Below, piece by piece: positions 34,042 to 45,892 of a DNA stretch of 64,000 bases. A program made the position numbers and the translations under genes. A model generated the notes under the pieces. It had not been told where the DNA came from and ran no database searches. It saw only the letters and a list, made by a program, of their open reading frames with translations. Each line of letters begins with the position of its first letter. Positions within the stretch are counted from its first letter, which is position 1. The stretch is from Burkholderia pseudomultivorans (lineage in GTDB: Bacteria; Pseudomonadota; Gammaproteobacteria; Burkholderiales; Burkholderiaceae), in contig NZ_CABVPP010000002.1 of the NCBI RefSeq assembly GCF_902499075.1, positions 180,390 to 244,389 on the forward strand, read 5' to 3'.

Positions 34042-34983
34042 TCATACCATCGCGCGTGCGCCGTCCTGACCGTCGCCGGGTTTGCCCTGCGCGGGCGCCG
34101 AGCGGTGGACCCGGCTCGACAGCAGCGTCGCGAGCACGATGCACGCACCGCCCGCCCACTCGCGCGCGCTCGGCAGCTCGTGCGCGAACACCCACGCCGA
34201 CAGCGCGGTGATCACGATCTCGAACAGCATGATGATCGACGCGCGGTTGGCCGGCACGCGCGCAAGCCCGTACTGCACCAGCAGGTTGTTCGACGCCATC
34301 GTCACGCCGATCGCGACGACGATCAGCGCTGCGACGCCGAGCTGGCCGCCCGCCGGCACGGCCGGCAGCCCTTCGAACAGCGACGCGACCGCGCCGAACA
34401 CGGCCGCGCCGCCGAACAGCGTCGCGGTGCGCATCTCGGCGCGCATCTCCGGCAGCTCGCGGCTCGCCTTGATCACCAGCACGTTGCTCATCGCGAAGCT
34501 CAGCCCGGCGGCCAGCCCCGCCCATTCGGCCGGGTTGGCCGGCAGCGGCATGCCGAGCTGCGGCGACCACAGCATCAGCATCGCGCCGCCGATCGACAGC
34601 GCCGCGAGCCCGGCGCCGGCCCAGGTCAGCCGCTCGCGCAGCAGGAAGTGCGCATAGATCGCGGTCCACGCGGGCGTCAGGTAGAACAGCAGCATCACGC
34701 GCAGCACCTCGCCGTGGATCGTGCCCCATACGAAGCCGAGGTTCGTCACGCCGGCCGTCACCGCGATCCCGGGCAGCACCCAGTGCCAGCGCAGCGTCGC
34801 GATGGTGCGGTGCCGCGCGACGATCACGAACAGGAACGCGACGACGCTCGTCAGCGCGCTCGCCAGCGTGCCCGTCACGCCGAGCGACGCGAGGATCCGC
34901 AGCGGATACCAGATCAGGCCCCATACCGAAGCGCCGATCAGGATCGCCAGTGTCGGCAGGCTGCCGCGTACCGCGTTATTCAT
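34042..34983 (-). CDS. EamA/DMT-superfamily transporter
   Basis: A 313-residue membrane protein with about ten hydrophobic helices arranged as two EamA repeats; the first starts LAILIGASVWGLIWYPLRIL and the second near WAGLAAGLSFAMSNVLVIK. Loop signatures such as FYLTPAWTAIYAHFLLRERL and ASIIMLFEIVITALSAWVF (before HELPS) are typical of drug/metabolite exporters. The substrate cannot be read from the sequence. It lies 139 bases after smc on the same strand and is divergent from dapC. The C-terminal tail (RSAPAQGKPGDGQDGARA) is hydrophilic and cytoplasmic. Confidence 0.9.
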   Translation of the reverse strand: MNNAVRGSLPTLAILIGASVWGLIWYPLRILASLGVTGTLASALTSVVAFLFVIVARHRTIATLRWHWVLPGIAVTAGVTNLGFVWGTIHGEVLRVMLLFYLTPAWTAIYAHFLLRERLTWAGAGLAALSIGGAMLMLWSPQLGMPLPANPAEWAGLAAGLSFAMSNVLVIKASRELPEMRAEMRTATLFGGAAVFGAVASLFEGLPAVPAGGQLGVAALIVVAIGVTMASNNLLVQYGLARVPANRASIIMLFEIVITALSAWVFAHELPSAREWAGGACIVLATLLSSRVHRSAPAQGKPGDGQDGARAMV

Positions 34984-35155
34984 TTGGTTCGATACCCTTT
35001 ATTCGTCCGGCCGGCCGCCGTTCCGGCAGGCCGTGACCGCATTCCGTCACGTTATAATCGTCGGCTGCGACTCGCGCGCCGCCGGCGCCCGTTCGCAGCC
35101 GCGCGGCGCGCCGCCGCTCCTTTCGCTCCAACCGGCCGCGATGGCCGCTTCGCCC

Positions 35156-36373
35156 GTGAACCCTCGACTCGACTCGCTCCAGCCCTATCCCTTCGAAAAG
35201 CTGCGCGCCCTGTTCAAGGACGTGACACCCCAGGCCGGCCTGAAACCGATCAGCTTCGGCATCGGCGAGCCCAAGCATCCGACCCCGGCGCTGATCCGCG
35301 ACGCGGTGGTGGCCGCGCTCGACGGCCTCGCCGCGTATCCGGCCACGGCCGGCTCGGACGCGCTGCGCACGTCGATCGCACGCTGGCTCGAACGCCGCTA
35401 CGGGCTGCCGGCGATCGACGCGGCCACGCAGGTGCTGCCCGTGTCGGGATCGCGCGAGGCGCTGTTCTCGCTCGCGCAGACGGTGATCGACGCGCGTCCG
35501 GCCGAAAGCGGCAAGAAAGCGATCGTACTCTGTCCGAATCCGTTCTATCAAATTTACGAAGGCGCGGCGCTGCTGGCCGGCGCCGAGCCCTACTTCGCGA
35601 ACAGCGATCCGGCCCGCAACTTCGCGTGCGACTACGCGGCCGTGCCCGACGAAGTCTGGGCGCGCACCCAGCTGCTGTACGTCTGCTCGCCCGGCAACCC
35701 GACCGGCGCGGTGCTGACGCTCGACGACTGGCGCGAGCTGTTCGCGCTGTCGGACCGCCACGGCTTCGTGATCGCGTCCGACGAGTGCTATTCGGAAATC
35801 TACTTCGACGAGGCCGCGCCGCCGCTCGGCGGCCTCGAGGCCGCGCACCGCCTCGGCCGCGGCTTCGAGCGCCTGGTGATGCTGTCGAGCCTGTCGAAGC
35901 GCTCGAACGTGCCGGGCATGCGCTCGGGCTTCGTCGCCGGCGACGCGGCGCTGCTGAAGAAATTCCTGCTGTACCGCACGTACCACGGCGCGGCGCTGTC
36001 GCCCGTGTGGCAGCACGCGAGCATCGCCGCGTGGAACGACGAGGCGCACGTGCGCGAGAACCGCGCGCTGTATCTGCAGAAATTCAACACCGTGACGCCG
36101 ATGCTCGCCGACGTGATCGACGTGAAGCTGCCGGACGCCGCGTTCTACCTGTGGGCGAACGTCGCGCGCACCGGCCTGTCGGACACCGAGTTCGCCCGCC
36201 GCCTGTACGCCGACTATAATGTGACGGTTCTGCCCGGCTCGTACCTGGCGCGCGACGCGCACGGCACGAATCCGGGCCGCGATTTCATCCGGATCGCGCT
36301 CGTCGCGGGCACCCCCGAATGCGTCGAGGGCGCGCAACGCATCGTCGATTTCTGCCGCGGTCTCGCGCGGTAA
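35156..36373 (+). CDS. dapC: Succinyldiaminopimelate aminotransferase
   Basis: A 405-residue class I/II PLP aminotransferase that converts N-succinyl-2-amino-6-ketopimelate to N-succinyl-LL-diaminopimelate in the lysine/peptidoglycan pathway. Seen: [49 protein letters not shown] and the PLP lysine in [16 protein letters not shown] (Lys248 from this start). I chose the GTG at 35156, which gives the betaproteobacterial opening (V/M)[16 protein letters not shown]; an ATG five codons upstream at 35141 is the alternative and neither has a clear ribosome-binding site. dapD follows after 44 bases, confirming the pathway role. Confidence 0.94.
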   Translation: MNPRLDSLQPYPFEKLRALFKDVTPQAGLKPISFGIGEPKHPTPALIRDAVVAALDGLAAYPATAGSDALRTSIARWLERRYGLPAIDAATQVLPVSGSREALFSLAQTVIDARPAESGKKAIVLCPNPFYQIYEGAALLAGAEPYFANSDPARNFACDYAAVPDEVWARTQLLYVCSPGNPTGAVLTLDDWRELFALSDRHGFVIASDECYSEIYFDEAAPPLGGLEAAHRLGRGFERLVMLSSLSKRSNVPGMRSGFVAGDAALLKKFLLYRTYHGAALSPVWQHASIAAWNDEAHVRENRALYLQKFNTVTPMLADVIDVKLPDAAFYLWANVARTGLSDTEFARRLYADYNVTVLPGSYLARDAHGTNPGRDFIRIALVAGTPECVEGAQRIVDFCRGLAR

Positions 36374-36417
36374 TCGTCCTTCCCGATCAATTCCATCCAT
36401 CTCCTGCGAAAACGAAC

Positions 36418-38850
<2,433 letters not shown>

Positions 38851-38861
38851 CGGAGCCTCGC

Positions 38862-39770
38862 ATGACGACACCTTTTGCAACCGTTCGCGACCTGCTGCGC
38901 TACGCGGTCACGCGCTTCTCCAAGGCGAAGCTCGCGTTCGGCCACGGTTCGGACAACGCGTACGACGAAGCGGCCTACCTGGTGCTGCGCACGCTCGACC
39001 TGCCGCTCGACACGCTCGAGCCGTTCCTCGACGCGCGCCTGCTGCCCGACGAGATCGAGGCCGTGCTCGCCGTGATCGAACGGCGCGCGACCGAGCGCGT
39101 GCCGGCCGCCTACCTCACGCACGAAGCGTGGATGCACGGCCACCGCTTCTACGTCGACGAGCGCGTGATCGTGCCGCGCTCGTTCATCGGCGAACTGCTC
39201 GACGACGGGCTACAGCCGTATGTTGCCGATCCCGAGCAGGTCGGCGCGGTGCTCGAACTGTGCACGGGCTCCGGCTGCCTCGCGATCCTCGCGGCGAGCG
39301 CGTTCCCGAACGCCGAGATCGACGCGGTCGACCTGTCCGACAAGGCGCTCGAAGTCGCCGCGATCAACGTGCACGACTACGGCCTCGACGACCGCATCAC
39401 GCTGCACCGCGGCGACCTTTACGCGCCGCTGCCCGCGTTCCGCGCCGAACCCGACGCGCGCTACGACGTGATCCTGACCAACCCGCCGTACGTGAATGCC
39501 GCGTCGATGGCCGCGCTGCCGCCCGAATACCGGCACGAGCCCGAGATGGCGCTGGCCGGCGGCGACGACGGGATGGACATCGTGCGCCGCATCGTCGCCG
39601 ACGCGCACCGCTGGCTGCATGACGACGGCGTGCTCGTCGTCGAAATCGGCAACGAGCGCGAACACGTCGAAGCCGCGTTCGGCGGCCTCGAGCTCACATG
39701 GCTGCCCACCAGCGCGGGCGAAGACAGCGTGTTCCTGATCCAGGCATCGGACCTGCCCCGCAAGGCCTGA
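38862..39770 (+). CDS. prmB: Ribosomal protein L3 N5-glutamine methyltransferase
   Basis: A 302-residue S-adenosylmethionine-dependent methyltransferase that modifies a glutamine of ribosomal protein L3. Seen: SAM-binding motif I (VLELCTGSGCLAILAA), the acidic loop AVDLSDKALEVAAIN, and the catalytic NPPY in ILTNPPYVNAASM, typical of N5-glutamine methyltransferases. PRMB-specific features are the N-terminal region DLLRYAVTRFSKAKLAFGHG and AAYLTHEAWMHGHRFYVDER. It differs from PrmC, which acts on release factors. It follows dapE by 11 bases and is probably cotranscribed. Confidence 0.95.
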   Translation: MTTPFATVRDLLRYAVTRFSKAKLAFGHGSDNAYDEAAYLVLRTLDLPLDTLEPFLDARLLPDEIEAVLAVIERRATERVPAAYLTHEAWMHGHRFYVDERVIVPRSFIGELLDDGLQPYVADPEQVGAVLELCTGSGCLAILAASAFPNAEIDAVDLSDKALEVAAINVHDYGLDDRITLHRGDLYAPLPAFRAEPDARYDVILTNPPYVNAASMAALPPEYRHEPEMALAGGDDGMDIVRRIVADAHRWLHDDGVLVVEIGNEREHVEAAFGGLELTWLPTSAGEDSVFLIQASDLPRKA

Positions 39771-39788
39771 CGGGCGCCGGCACCGTTG

Positions 39789-39819
39789 CGTGCGGCGCAG
39801 CACACCGCTGCGCCGCACG
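39789..39819. terminator. Strong hairpin after prmB, probable terminator
   Basis: A perfect 13-bp stem CGTGCGGCGCAGC / GCTGCGCCGCACG with a 5-base loop (39789-39801, 39807-39819). Only two T follow, so it is an imperfect intrinsic terminator for the dapE-prmB unit. Confidence 0.6.
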
Positions 39820-39882
39820 GTTGGGTAAGATGCGCGTAAGCGGCCGCCGCGCCGCACGATTTCAGGAGTCCGTCACGCGCCT

Positions 39883-41322
39883 ATGACCCTCGACTGGCTA
39901 CACCTCGGCACGCTGATCCTGGCCGTCCACGTGCTCGGGATCATCGCGGCATGCCACGCGATCCTGAACACGCGCACCTCGCAAGGCGCGATCGCATGGG
40001 CGGTCTCGCTCGCCGCGATGCCGTACCTGACGCTCATCCCCTACCTGTTCCTCGGCCGCAGCAAGTTCTCCGGCTACGTCGACGCGCGCCGCCACGAGAC
40101 GGAAGCGCTGCGCACGCACACGCCGCGTGCGCCGTGGCTCGATGCGGACGCAACCGACGGGCCGGCCGGCGACGCACTCGGCCGGTCGGCGGTGCTTGCG
40201 CTCACGCGGCTCGGCGGCATGCCGTTCGTCGGCGGCAACGCGGTGCGCACGCTCGTCAACGGCGACGCGACGTTCTCGGCGATCCTGTCGGCGATCGACG
40301 CCGCGCGCGACTACGTGATCGTCCAGTTCTTCATCGTGCGCGACGACGCGCTCGGCCAGATGCTGCGTGACGCGCTGCTCGCGCGCGCGGCGGCCGGCGT
40401 GCGCTGCTATCTGCTGTACGACAGCATCGGCAGCTTCGATCTGCCGCACAGCTACGTCGACACGCTGCGCCGGGGCGGCGTGGAAGTCCATCCGTTCGCG
40501 ACCAACCGCAAGTTCGTCAACCGCTTCCAGCTCAATTTCCGCAATCACCGCAAGATCGTCGTCGTCGACGGCAACCGCGCGTTCGTCGGCGGCCACAACG
40601 TCGGCGTCGAGTATCTCGGCGCGAAGCCGCGCCTGTCGCCGTGGCGCGACACCCACATCGAGATACGCGGGCCCGTCGTCGCGAGCATCCAGTACGTGTT
40701 CGCGGAAGACTGGCACTGGGCGACCCAGAACCTGCCGCCACTCGCCCCGCCGCCGGCCGCGCTGCCCGGCGACGGCATGCACTGCCTCGCGGTGCCGATG
40801 GGGCCGGCCGACAAGCAGGAGACCGGCTCGCTGTTCTTCGTCGAGGCGATCAATGCGGCGCGCGAGCGGGTATGGATCACCACGCCGTATCTGGTACCGG
40901 ACGAAGCCGTGATCGCGGCGCTGAAGCTCGCGGTGATGCGCGGTGTCGACGTGCGCATCCTGATCCCGAGCCGGCGCGATCACTACGTCGTGTTCGAGGC
41001 GTCGAAGCTCTACGCGCGCGACCTCGTCGAGGCCGGCGTCAAGGTGTTCCGCTACCGGCCGGGCTTCCTGCACCAGAAAGTCGTGCTGGTCGACCGTATC
41101 GCGGCCGCGATCGGCAGCGCGAACCTCGACAACCGGTCGTTCCGGCTCAACTTCGAGATCATGGTGCTGACCGTCGACCGCGCGTTCGCCGACGAAGTCG
41201 AAGCAATGCTCGACGCCGACTTCGCGCAGGCGTACGAGGTCGACATGAACGAATACCGGCAATCGCCCGCGTGGCGCCGGATCGCGATGCACGTCGCGCG
41301 GTTATTTGCGCCGATTCTGTAG
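39883..41322 (+). CDS. cls: Cardiolipin synthase (phospholipase D family)
   Basis: A 479-residue ClsA-type enzyme that condenses two phosphatidylglycerols into cardiolipin. Two N-terminal transmembrane segments (about residues 7-25 and 35-55) are followed by two PLD domains, each with an HKD motif: NHRKIVVVDGNRAFVGGHN and LHQKVVLVDRIAAAIGSAN, with NLDNRS after the second. The length equals that of bacterial ClsA (E. coli 486). Start at 39883 (MTLDWLHLGTLILAVHVLG). It stands alone, after the prmB hairpin and convergent with the glutathione peroxidase gene. Confidence 0.94.
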   Translation: MTLDWLHLGTLILAVHVLGIIAACHAILNTRTSQGAIAWAVSLAAMPYLTLIPYLFLGRSKFSGYVDARRHETEALRTHTPRAPWLDADATDGPAGDALGRSAVLALTRLGGMPFVGGNAVRTLVNGDATFSAILSAIDAARDYVIVQFFIVRDDALGQMLRDALLARAAAGVRCYLLYDSIGSFDLPHSYVDTLRRGGVEVHPFATNRKFVNRFQLNFRNHRKIVVVDGNRAFVGGHNVGVEYLGAKPRLSPWRDTHIEIRGPVVASIQYVFAEDWHWATQNLPPLAPPPAALPGDGMHCLAVPMGPADKQETGSLFFVEAINAARERVWITTPYLVPDEAVIAALKLAVMRGVDVRILIPSRRDHYVVFEASKLYARDLVEAGVKVFRYRPGFLHQKVVLVDRIAAAIGSANLDNRSFRLNFEIMVLTVDRAFADEVEAMLDADFAQAYEVDMNEYRQSPAWRRIAMHVARLFAPIL

Positions 41323-41367
41323 CGGCGGGTGGCGACGCGGGCCGCGCGATGGCGCCCGGCCCCGCCG

Positions 41368-41847
41368 TCACAGCAGCTTTTCGATATCCGCGGCGATCTC
41401 CTCGGGCTTGGTCGACGGCGCATAGCGCTTGACGATGCGCCCGTCGCGGTCGATCAGGAACTTCGTGAAATTCCATTTGATCGCCTTCAGGCCGAGGATG
41501 CCGGGCGCCTCGTCGGTCAGGTAGCGGTACAGCGGATGCGCGTGCTCGCCCTTCACGTCGATCTTCGCGAACATCGGAAACGTGACGCCGTAATTGCGCT
41601 CGCAGAACGCGCCGATCTGCGCGGCGTCGCCGGGTTCCTGCTTGCCGAACTGGTTGCACGGAAAACCGAGCACGAAGAAGCCGCGCGTCGCGTACTGGTC
41701 GTACAGCTTCTGCAGCCCCGCGTACTGCGGCGTGAAACCGCACTCGCTCGCGGTATTGACGATCAGCAGCACCTTGCCGCGATAGGCATCGAGCGACGCC
41801 GGCGCACCGGCGAGCGTCTGCGCGCTGAACGAATACAGGGTGGACAT
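41368..41847 (-). CDS. Glutathione peroxidase family thiol peroxidase
   Basis: A 159-residue thioredoxin-fold peroxidase. The peroxidatic residue is Cys36 (not selenocysteine) in [32 protein letters not shown] supplies the conserved Gln and a second cysteine, and [13 protein letters not shown] contains the conserved Trp and Asn. The cysteine-type enzymes in bacteria reduce organic and hydrogen peroxide, often with thioredoxin rather than glutathione. The start at 41847 ([10 protein letters not shown]) has an AGGAG upstream. It is divergent from the ABC-F gene with 135 bases between; no signal peptide, so cytoplasmic. Confidence 0.94.
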   Translation of the reverse strand: MSTLYSFSAQTLAGAPASLDAYRGKVLLIVNTASECGFTPQYAGLQKLYDQYATRGFFVLGFPCNQFGKQEPGDAAQIGAFCERNYGVTFPMFAKIDVKGEHAHPLYRYLTDEAPGILGLKAIKWNFTKFLIDRDGRIVKRYAPSTKPEEIAADIEKLL

Positions 41848-41950
41848 CGGATACTCCTTTTTCGAAACCGGATCGACGGGGAGTCTAGGCGAAATCGCGC
41901 CGGTGCGGCATCTGCCGGACGGCCGATGCGTGCGCGCACGGCGCGCGGTC

Positions 41951-41956
41951 TAGAAT
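41951..41956 (+). promoter_or_regulatory. Possible -10 element of the ABC-F gene
   Basis: TAGAAT lies 27 bases before the GTG start at 41983. The matching -35 region is poor, so the call is tentative. Confidence 0.3.
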
Positions 41957-41982
41957 AGCGGTTTTGGCCAGTCATTTCCGCC

Positions 41983-43914
41983 GTGATCCGTTTCAATCAG
42001 TTCAGCCTTGCGCGCGGCACCAAGCCGCTGTTCGACTCGGCGTCGTTCGTGCTCAATCCCGGCGAGAAGGCCGGCCTGATCGGCGCGAACGGCGCCGGCA
42101 AGTCGACGCTGTTCGCGGTCCTGCGCGGCGAGCTGCACGCCGACGCCGGCGATTTCTCGATGCCGCCGTCGTGGCGGATCGCCCATGTGTCGCAGGAAAC
42201 GCCGGCCGTCGATCGCTCCGCGCTCGACTACACGCTCGACGGCGACGCCGCGCTGCGCGAGATCGAGGCGCGCATCGCCGCCGCGTCGGCCGCCCATGAC
42301 GGCGCGGCCGAGGCCGAAGCGCACGCGGCATTCGCCGACGCCGACGGCTACACCGCGCCCGCGCGCGGCGAGGCGCTGCTGCTCGGCCTCGGCTTCACGC
42401 TCGCGCAGACGCGCGAGAGCGTCGCGAGCTTCTCCGGCGGCTGGCGCATGCGCCTGAACCTCGCGCAGGCGCTGATGTGCCGCTCCGACCTGCTGCTGCT
42501 CGACGAACCGACCAACCACCTCGACCTCGACGCGATCGTCTGGCTGGAAGACTGGCTGCACCGCTACCCCGGCACGCTCGTCGTGATCTCGCACGATCGC
42601 GAATTCCTCGACTCGATCTGCAACGTCACGCTGCATCTCGAGAACCGCCAGGTGAAGCGCTACGGCGGCAACTACTCGCAGTTCGAAGTGCTGCGCGCGC
42701 AGCAGCTCGCGCTGCAGCAAAGCGCCTACGAAAAGCAGCAGAAGACGGTCGCGCACCTGCAGAGCTTCATCGACCGCTTCAAGGCCAAGGCGACCAAGGC
42801 CCGGCAGGCGCAGAGCCGGATGAAGGCGCTCGAGAAGATGGAGCTGATCGCGCCCGCGCACGTCGCGTCGCCGTTCACGTTCGAGTTCCGCACGCCCGAC
42901 GCCGCGCCGAACCCGATGATGGTGATGGAAGACGTCCGCTGCGGCTACCGTGCCGACGACGGCGCGGAAATCCCGATCGTCGAGCGCGTCGCGCTGTCGA
43001 TCCAGAACGGGCAGCGCATCGGCCTGCTCGGCGCGAACGGCCAGGGCAAGTCGACGCTGATCAAGACGCTGGCCGGCACGCTCGCGCCGCTGTCGGGGCA
43101 GGTGCGCGAAGGCAAGGGGCTGACGATCGGCTATTTCGCGCAGCATCAGCTCGAGACGCTGCGCGAGGACGATTCGCCGCTCGCGCATCTCGCGCGGCTC
43201 GCGCCCGACACGCGCGAGCAGGAGCTGCGCGACTTCCTCGGCGGCTTCAACTTCTCGGGCGACATGGCGACGAGCCCGGTCGGCCCGTTCTCGGGCGGCG
43301 AAAAGGCGCGTCTCGCGCTCGCGCTGATCATCTGGCAGAAGCCGAACCTGCTGCTGCTCGACGAACCGACCAACCACCTCGATCTCGAAACGCGCCACGC
43401 GCTGACGATGGCGCTCGCGCAGTTCGACGGCACGCTGATCCTCGTGTCGCACGACCGCCATCTGCTGCGCGCGACGACCGACCAGTTCATGCTCGTCGCG
43501 AAGCACCGGCTGCAGCCGTTCGACGGCGACCTCGACGATTACCGCGACTGGCTGCTGCAGCATGCGGCCGAGCAGCGCGCGGCCGCGAAGGCCGACGGCG
43601 CGGCCGAGTCCGGCGCCGGCCCGGCCGTCAACCGCAAGGACCAGAAGCGACAGGCGGCCGAGGAACGGCAGCGCCTGTCGCAGCTGAAGAAGCCGCTGCA
43701 GACACGCATCACGAAGCTCGAAAAGGAAATGGACGCGCTGCACGCGCAGAAGGCGCGCCTTGATGCGTTCGTCGCCGATCCGGCAAGCTACGAACCCGCG
43801 CGCAAGACCGAACTGACCGACGCGATCCGTACGCTCGGCGACGTCAACGCGCGGCTCGAAACGATCGAGGCGGACTGGCTCGCCGCGCAGGAGGAACTCG
43901 AGCAGATCGGCTGA
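41983..43914 (+). CDS. ABC-F family ATP-binding protein, YheS type
   Basis: A 643-residue soluble protein with two ABC ATPase domains and no membrane segments. First domain: Walker A GANGAGKST, signature SFSGGWRMRLNLAQAL, Walker B LLLLDEPTNHLDLDA. The linker region, KAKATKARQAQSRMKALEKM, is the P-site tRNA interaction motif region. Second domain: GANGQGKST, FSGGEKARLALALI, LLLLDEPTNHLDLE. A C-terminal coiled coil (LKKPLQTRITKLEKEMDALH) ends the protein. ABC-F proteins act on the ribosome to relieve stalling; the closest match from memory is E. coli YheS. Starts with GTG at 41983; an upstream ATG is absent. Antibiotic resistance is not implied. Confidence 0.94.
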   Translation: MIRFNQFSLARGTKPLFDSASFVLNPGEKAGLIGANGAGKSTLFAVLRGELHADAGDFSMPPSWRIAHVSQETPAVDRSALDYTLDGDAALREIEARIAAASAAHDGAAEAEAHAAFADADGYTAPARGEALLLGLGFTLAQTRESVASFSGGWRMRLNLAQALMCRSDLLLLDEPTNHLDLDAIVWLEDWLHRYPGTLVVISHDREFLDSICNVTLHLENRQVKRYGGNYSQFEVLRAQQLALQQSAYEKQQKTVAHLQSFIDRFKAKATKARQAQSRMKALEKMELIAPAHVASPFTFEFRTPDAAPNPMMVMEDVRCGYRADDGAEIPIVERVALSIQNGQRIGLLGANGQGKSTLIKTLAGTLAPLSGQVREGKGLTIGYFAQHQLETLREDDSPLAHLARLAPDTREQELRDFLGGFNFSGDMATSPVGPFSGGEKARLALALIIWQKPNLLLLDEPTNHLDLETRHALTMALAQFDGTLILVSHDRHLLRATTDQFMLVAKHRLQPFDGDLDDYRDWLLQHAAEQRAAAKADGAAESGAGPAVNRKDQKRQAAEERQRLSQLKKPLQTRITKLEKEMDALHAQKARLDAFVADPASYEPARKTELTDAIRTLGDVNARLETIEADWLAAQEELEQIG

Positions 43915-44032
43915 GCGCGAGCGAGCGCGCGCGAGCGGCTGGCCGAGCCGCGCCGGTCAAGACGCGCCGCCGTTGCGGCATTTCCGCGCGCGCACCGCAC
44001 CGCGAAGCGCCGCCACCCCGCCAGATGCGACA

Positions 44033-44056
44033 AGGCCGGGCACATCGTCCCGGCCT
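44033..44056. terminator. Hairpin between two convergent genes
   Basis: An 8-bp stem AGGCCGGG / CCCGGCCT (loop of 8 bases) between the ABC-F gene and the small gene at 44091. No T-run is present, so its terminator role is uncertain. Confidence 0.4.
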
Positions 44057-44090
44057 GCTGTATCTCGTTCGCGGCCCGTCGGCCGCCGGC

Positions 44091-44357
44091 TCAGCGCCGC
44101 GGCAGCGTATCGCGCGGCATCTGCTCGTCGTCGCCCATCAAATGCCGGCGCCCTTCGGTCGGCCGGCGGATCGCCGCGGCGACTTCCGCCTCGGTCACGT
44201 GCTCCGACACGACGCGGCGCGCCAGCCGCCCTTCCGAATCGATCCACTCGACGATCCGGCATCCGCCGCCCCACGGCTGGCGGATCGGCTCTGACACGCG
44301 GCAGCCGCGCAGGTTGTACACGCGTGCGTCCGGCGCCTGCCCATACGATTTCAACAT
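44091..44357 (-). CDS. Small uncharacterised protein (possibly DUF2866)
   Basis: An 88-residue protein that I do not recognise with certainty; length and composition resemble a small Burkholderia family of unknown function (DUF2866, from memory). Seen: MLKSYGQAPDARVYNLRGCR, then an aromatic/glycine stretch QPWGGGCRIVEWIDSEGRLA, then a charged tail. Two cysteines (in RGCRV and GGCRI) are notable in so short a protein. No signal peptide or membrane segment. A ribosome-binding site (AGGGAAG) lies just before the ATG. It sits between convergent ABC-F and upstream radA, 147 bases from radA, and is probably its own transcript. Codon use matches the neighbours. Confidence 0.7.
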   Translation of the reverse strand: MLKSYGQAPDARVYNLRGCRVSEPIRQPWGGGCRIVEWIDSEGRLARRVVSEHVTEAEVAAAIRRPTEGRRHLMGDDEQMPRDTLPRR

Positions 44358-44504
44358 AGCTTCCCTTCACGATGCGCGGTTCGACAATCCGGCAAAGGAT
44401 AGGGAAAAGCAATGTCCGGCGGGTTACATCAGCCTACATATTCTTTACAGCGAATTACGCGACAGATCGCGAGACCGGTGCCGGGTAAGCGCCGGCCTCG
44501 TCGT

Positions 44505-45881
44505 TCATTCGAGATCGCGCACGCTGTCGATCGCCTGCTCGAGCCGCTCGACGGCCATCACCTTCAGCCCCTCGATCGCCTGCTTCGGTGCATTCGCCTT
44601 CGGAATCAGCGCGATCGTGAAACCGAGCTTCGCCGCCTCGCGCAGCCGTTCCTGCCCGCGCGGGGACGGCCGGATCTCGCCCGCCAGCCCCACTTCGCCG
44701 AACACGATCAGCCCCTTCGGCAGCGCCTTGTTGCGCATCGACGAGTGGATCGCGAGCAGCACCGCGAGATCGGCCGCCGGCTCCGTGATCTTCACGCCGC
44801 CGACCGCGTTCAGGAACACGTCCTGGTCGAAGCAGGCGATGCCCGCGTGCCGGTGCAGCACCGCCAGCAGCATCGCGAGCCGGTTCTGTTCGAGGCCGAC
44901 CGCGAGCCGGCGCGGGTTCGGCACATGGGCCGTGTCGACCAGCGCCTGGACCTCGACCAGCAGCGGGCGCGTGCCCTCCTGCGTGACGAGCACGCACGAG
45001 CCCGGCACGACCTGCTCGTGCTGCGACAGGAACAGCGCCGACGGATTCGCGACGCCGCGCAGCCCGCGCTCGGTCATCGCGAACACGCCGAGTTCGTTGA
45101 CCGCGCCGAAGCGGTTCTTGAACGCCCGCACGAGCCGGAACGACGAATGCGTGTCGCCTTCGAAGTACAGCACCGTGTCGACGATGTGCTCGAGCACGCG
45201 CGGACCGGCAAGGTTGCCCTCCTTCGTCACGTGCCCGACCATGATGATCGCGGTGCCCGACTGCTTCGCGATGCGCGTGAGCTGCGCCGCGCACTCACGC
45301 ACCTGCGCGACCGAGCCGGGCGCCGACGTGAGTGCGTCCGAATAGACGGTCTGGATCGAGTCGATGACGGCCACGTCGGGCCGCTCCGCGTCGATCGCGG
45401 CCTGGATCTTCTCGAGCTGGATCTCGGCGAGCAGCTTCAGTTCGGCCGCCGGCGCGCCACCGTCGAGCAGCGCGAGCCGTTGCGCGCGCAACGCGATCTG
45501 CGCGGCCGATTCCTCGCCGCTGATATAGAGCGCGCGCCGCTCGCTCGCGATGTCGGCAAGCGACTGCAGCAGCAGCGTCGACTTGCCGATGCCCGGGTCG
45601 CCGCCGATCAGCACGACCCCGCCCGGCACGAGCCCGCCGCCGAGCACGCGGTCGAATTCGCCGATGCCGGTCGAGAAGCGCGGCACGTCGGCCGCCTCGA
45701 TGTCGGCAAGACGCTGCACCGGCGCGCGTTTCGCAAGCGACTGGAAGCGATGCGCGGCAGGCGACTCGGCGACCGACTCGACGAGCGTGTTCCAGGCCTG
45801 GCAGGACGGGCACTGCCCCTGCCACTTCGGGGTCTGTCCGCCGCATTCGCTGCAGACGTATACGGTTTTCTGTTTGGCCAC
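44505..45881 (-). CDS. radA: DNA repair protein RadA
   Basis: A 458-residue RecA-related branch-migration ATPase in recombinational repair. Seen: N-terminal zinc finger with Cys10, Cys13, Cys24 and Cys27, the ATPase core with Walker A GGDPGIGKST (Lys100), the RadA-specific FKNRFGAVNELGVF motif, and a C-terminal Lon-protease-like domain (VGGVKITEPAADLAVLLAI, lacking protease function in this family). The start is GTG at 45881 (VAKQKTVYVC); a second GTG two codons upstream is possible. No ATG fits the family. It begins 11 bases after the alr stop and probably shares a transcript with it. Confidence 0.96.
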   Translation of the reverse strand: MAKQKTVYVCSECGGQTPKWQGQCPSCQAWNTLVESVAESPAAHRFQSLAKRAPVQRLADIEAADVPRFSTGIGEFDRVLGGGLVPGGVVLIGGDPGIGKSTLLLQSLADIASERRALYISGEESAAQIALRAQRLALLDGGAPAAELKLLAEIQLEKIQAAIDAERPDVAVIDSIQTVYSDALTSAPGSVAQVRECAAQLTRIAKQSGTAIIMVGHVTKEGNLAGPRVLEHIVDTVLYFEGDTHSSFRLVRAFKNRFGAVNELGVFAMTERGLRGVANPSALFLSQHEQVVPGSCVLVTQEGTRPLLVEVQALVDTAHVPNPRRLAVGLEQNRLAMLLAVLHRHAGIACFDQDVFLNAVGGVKITEPAADLAVLLAIHSSMRNKALPKGLIVFGEVGLAGEIRPSPRGQERLREAAKLGFTIALIPKANAPKQAIEGLKVMAVERLEQAIDSVRDLE

Positions 45882-45892
45882 GCGCACTACCC

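Noticed and set aside
31716-34211. 831-codon open frame opposite smc
   Set aside because: Antisense shadow; Arg/Leu-rich without family match, smc covers it.
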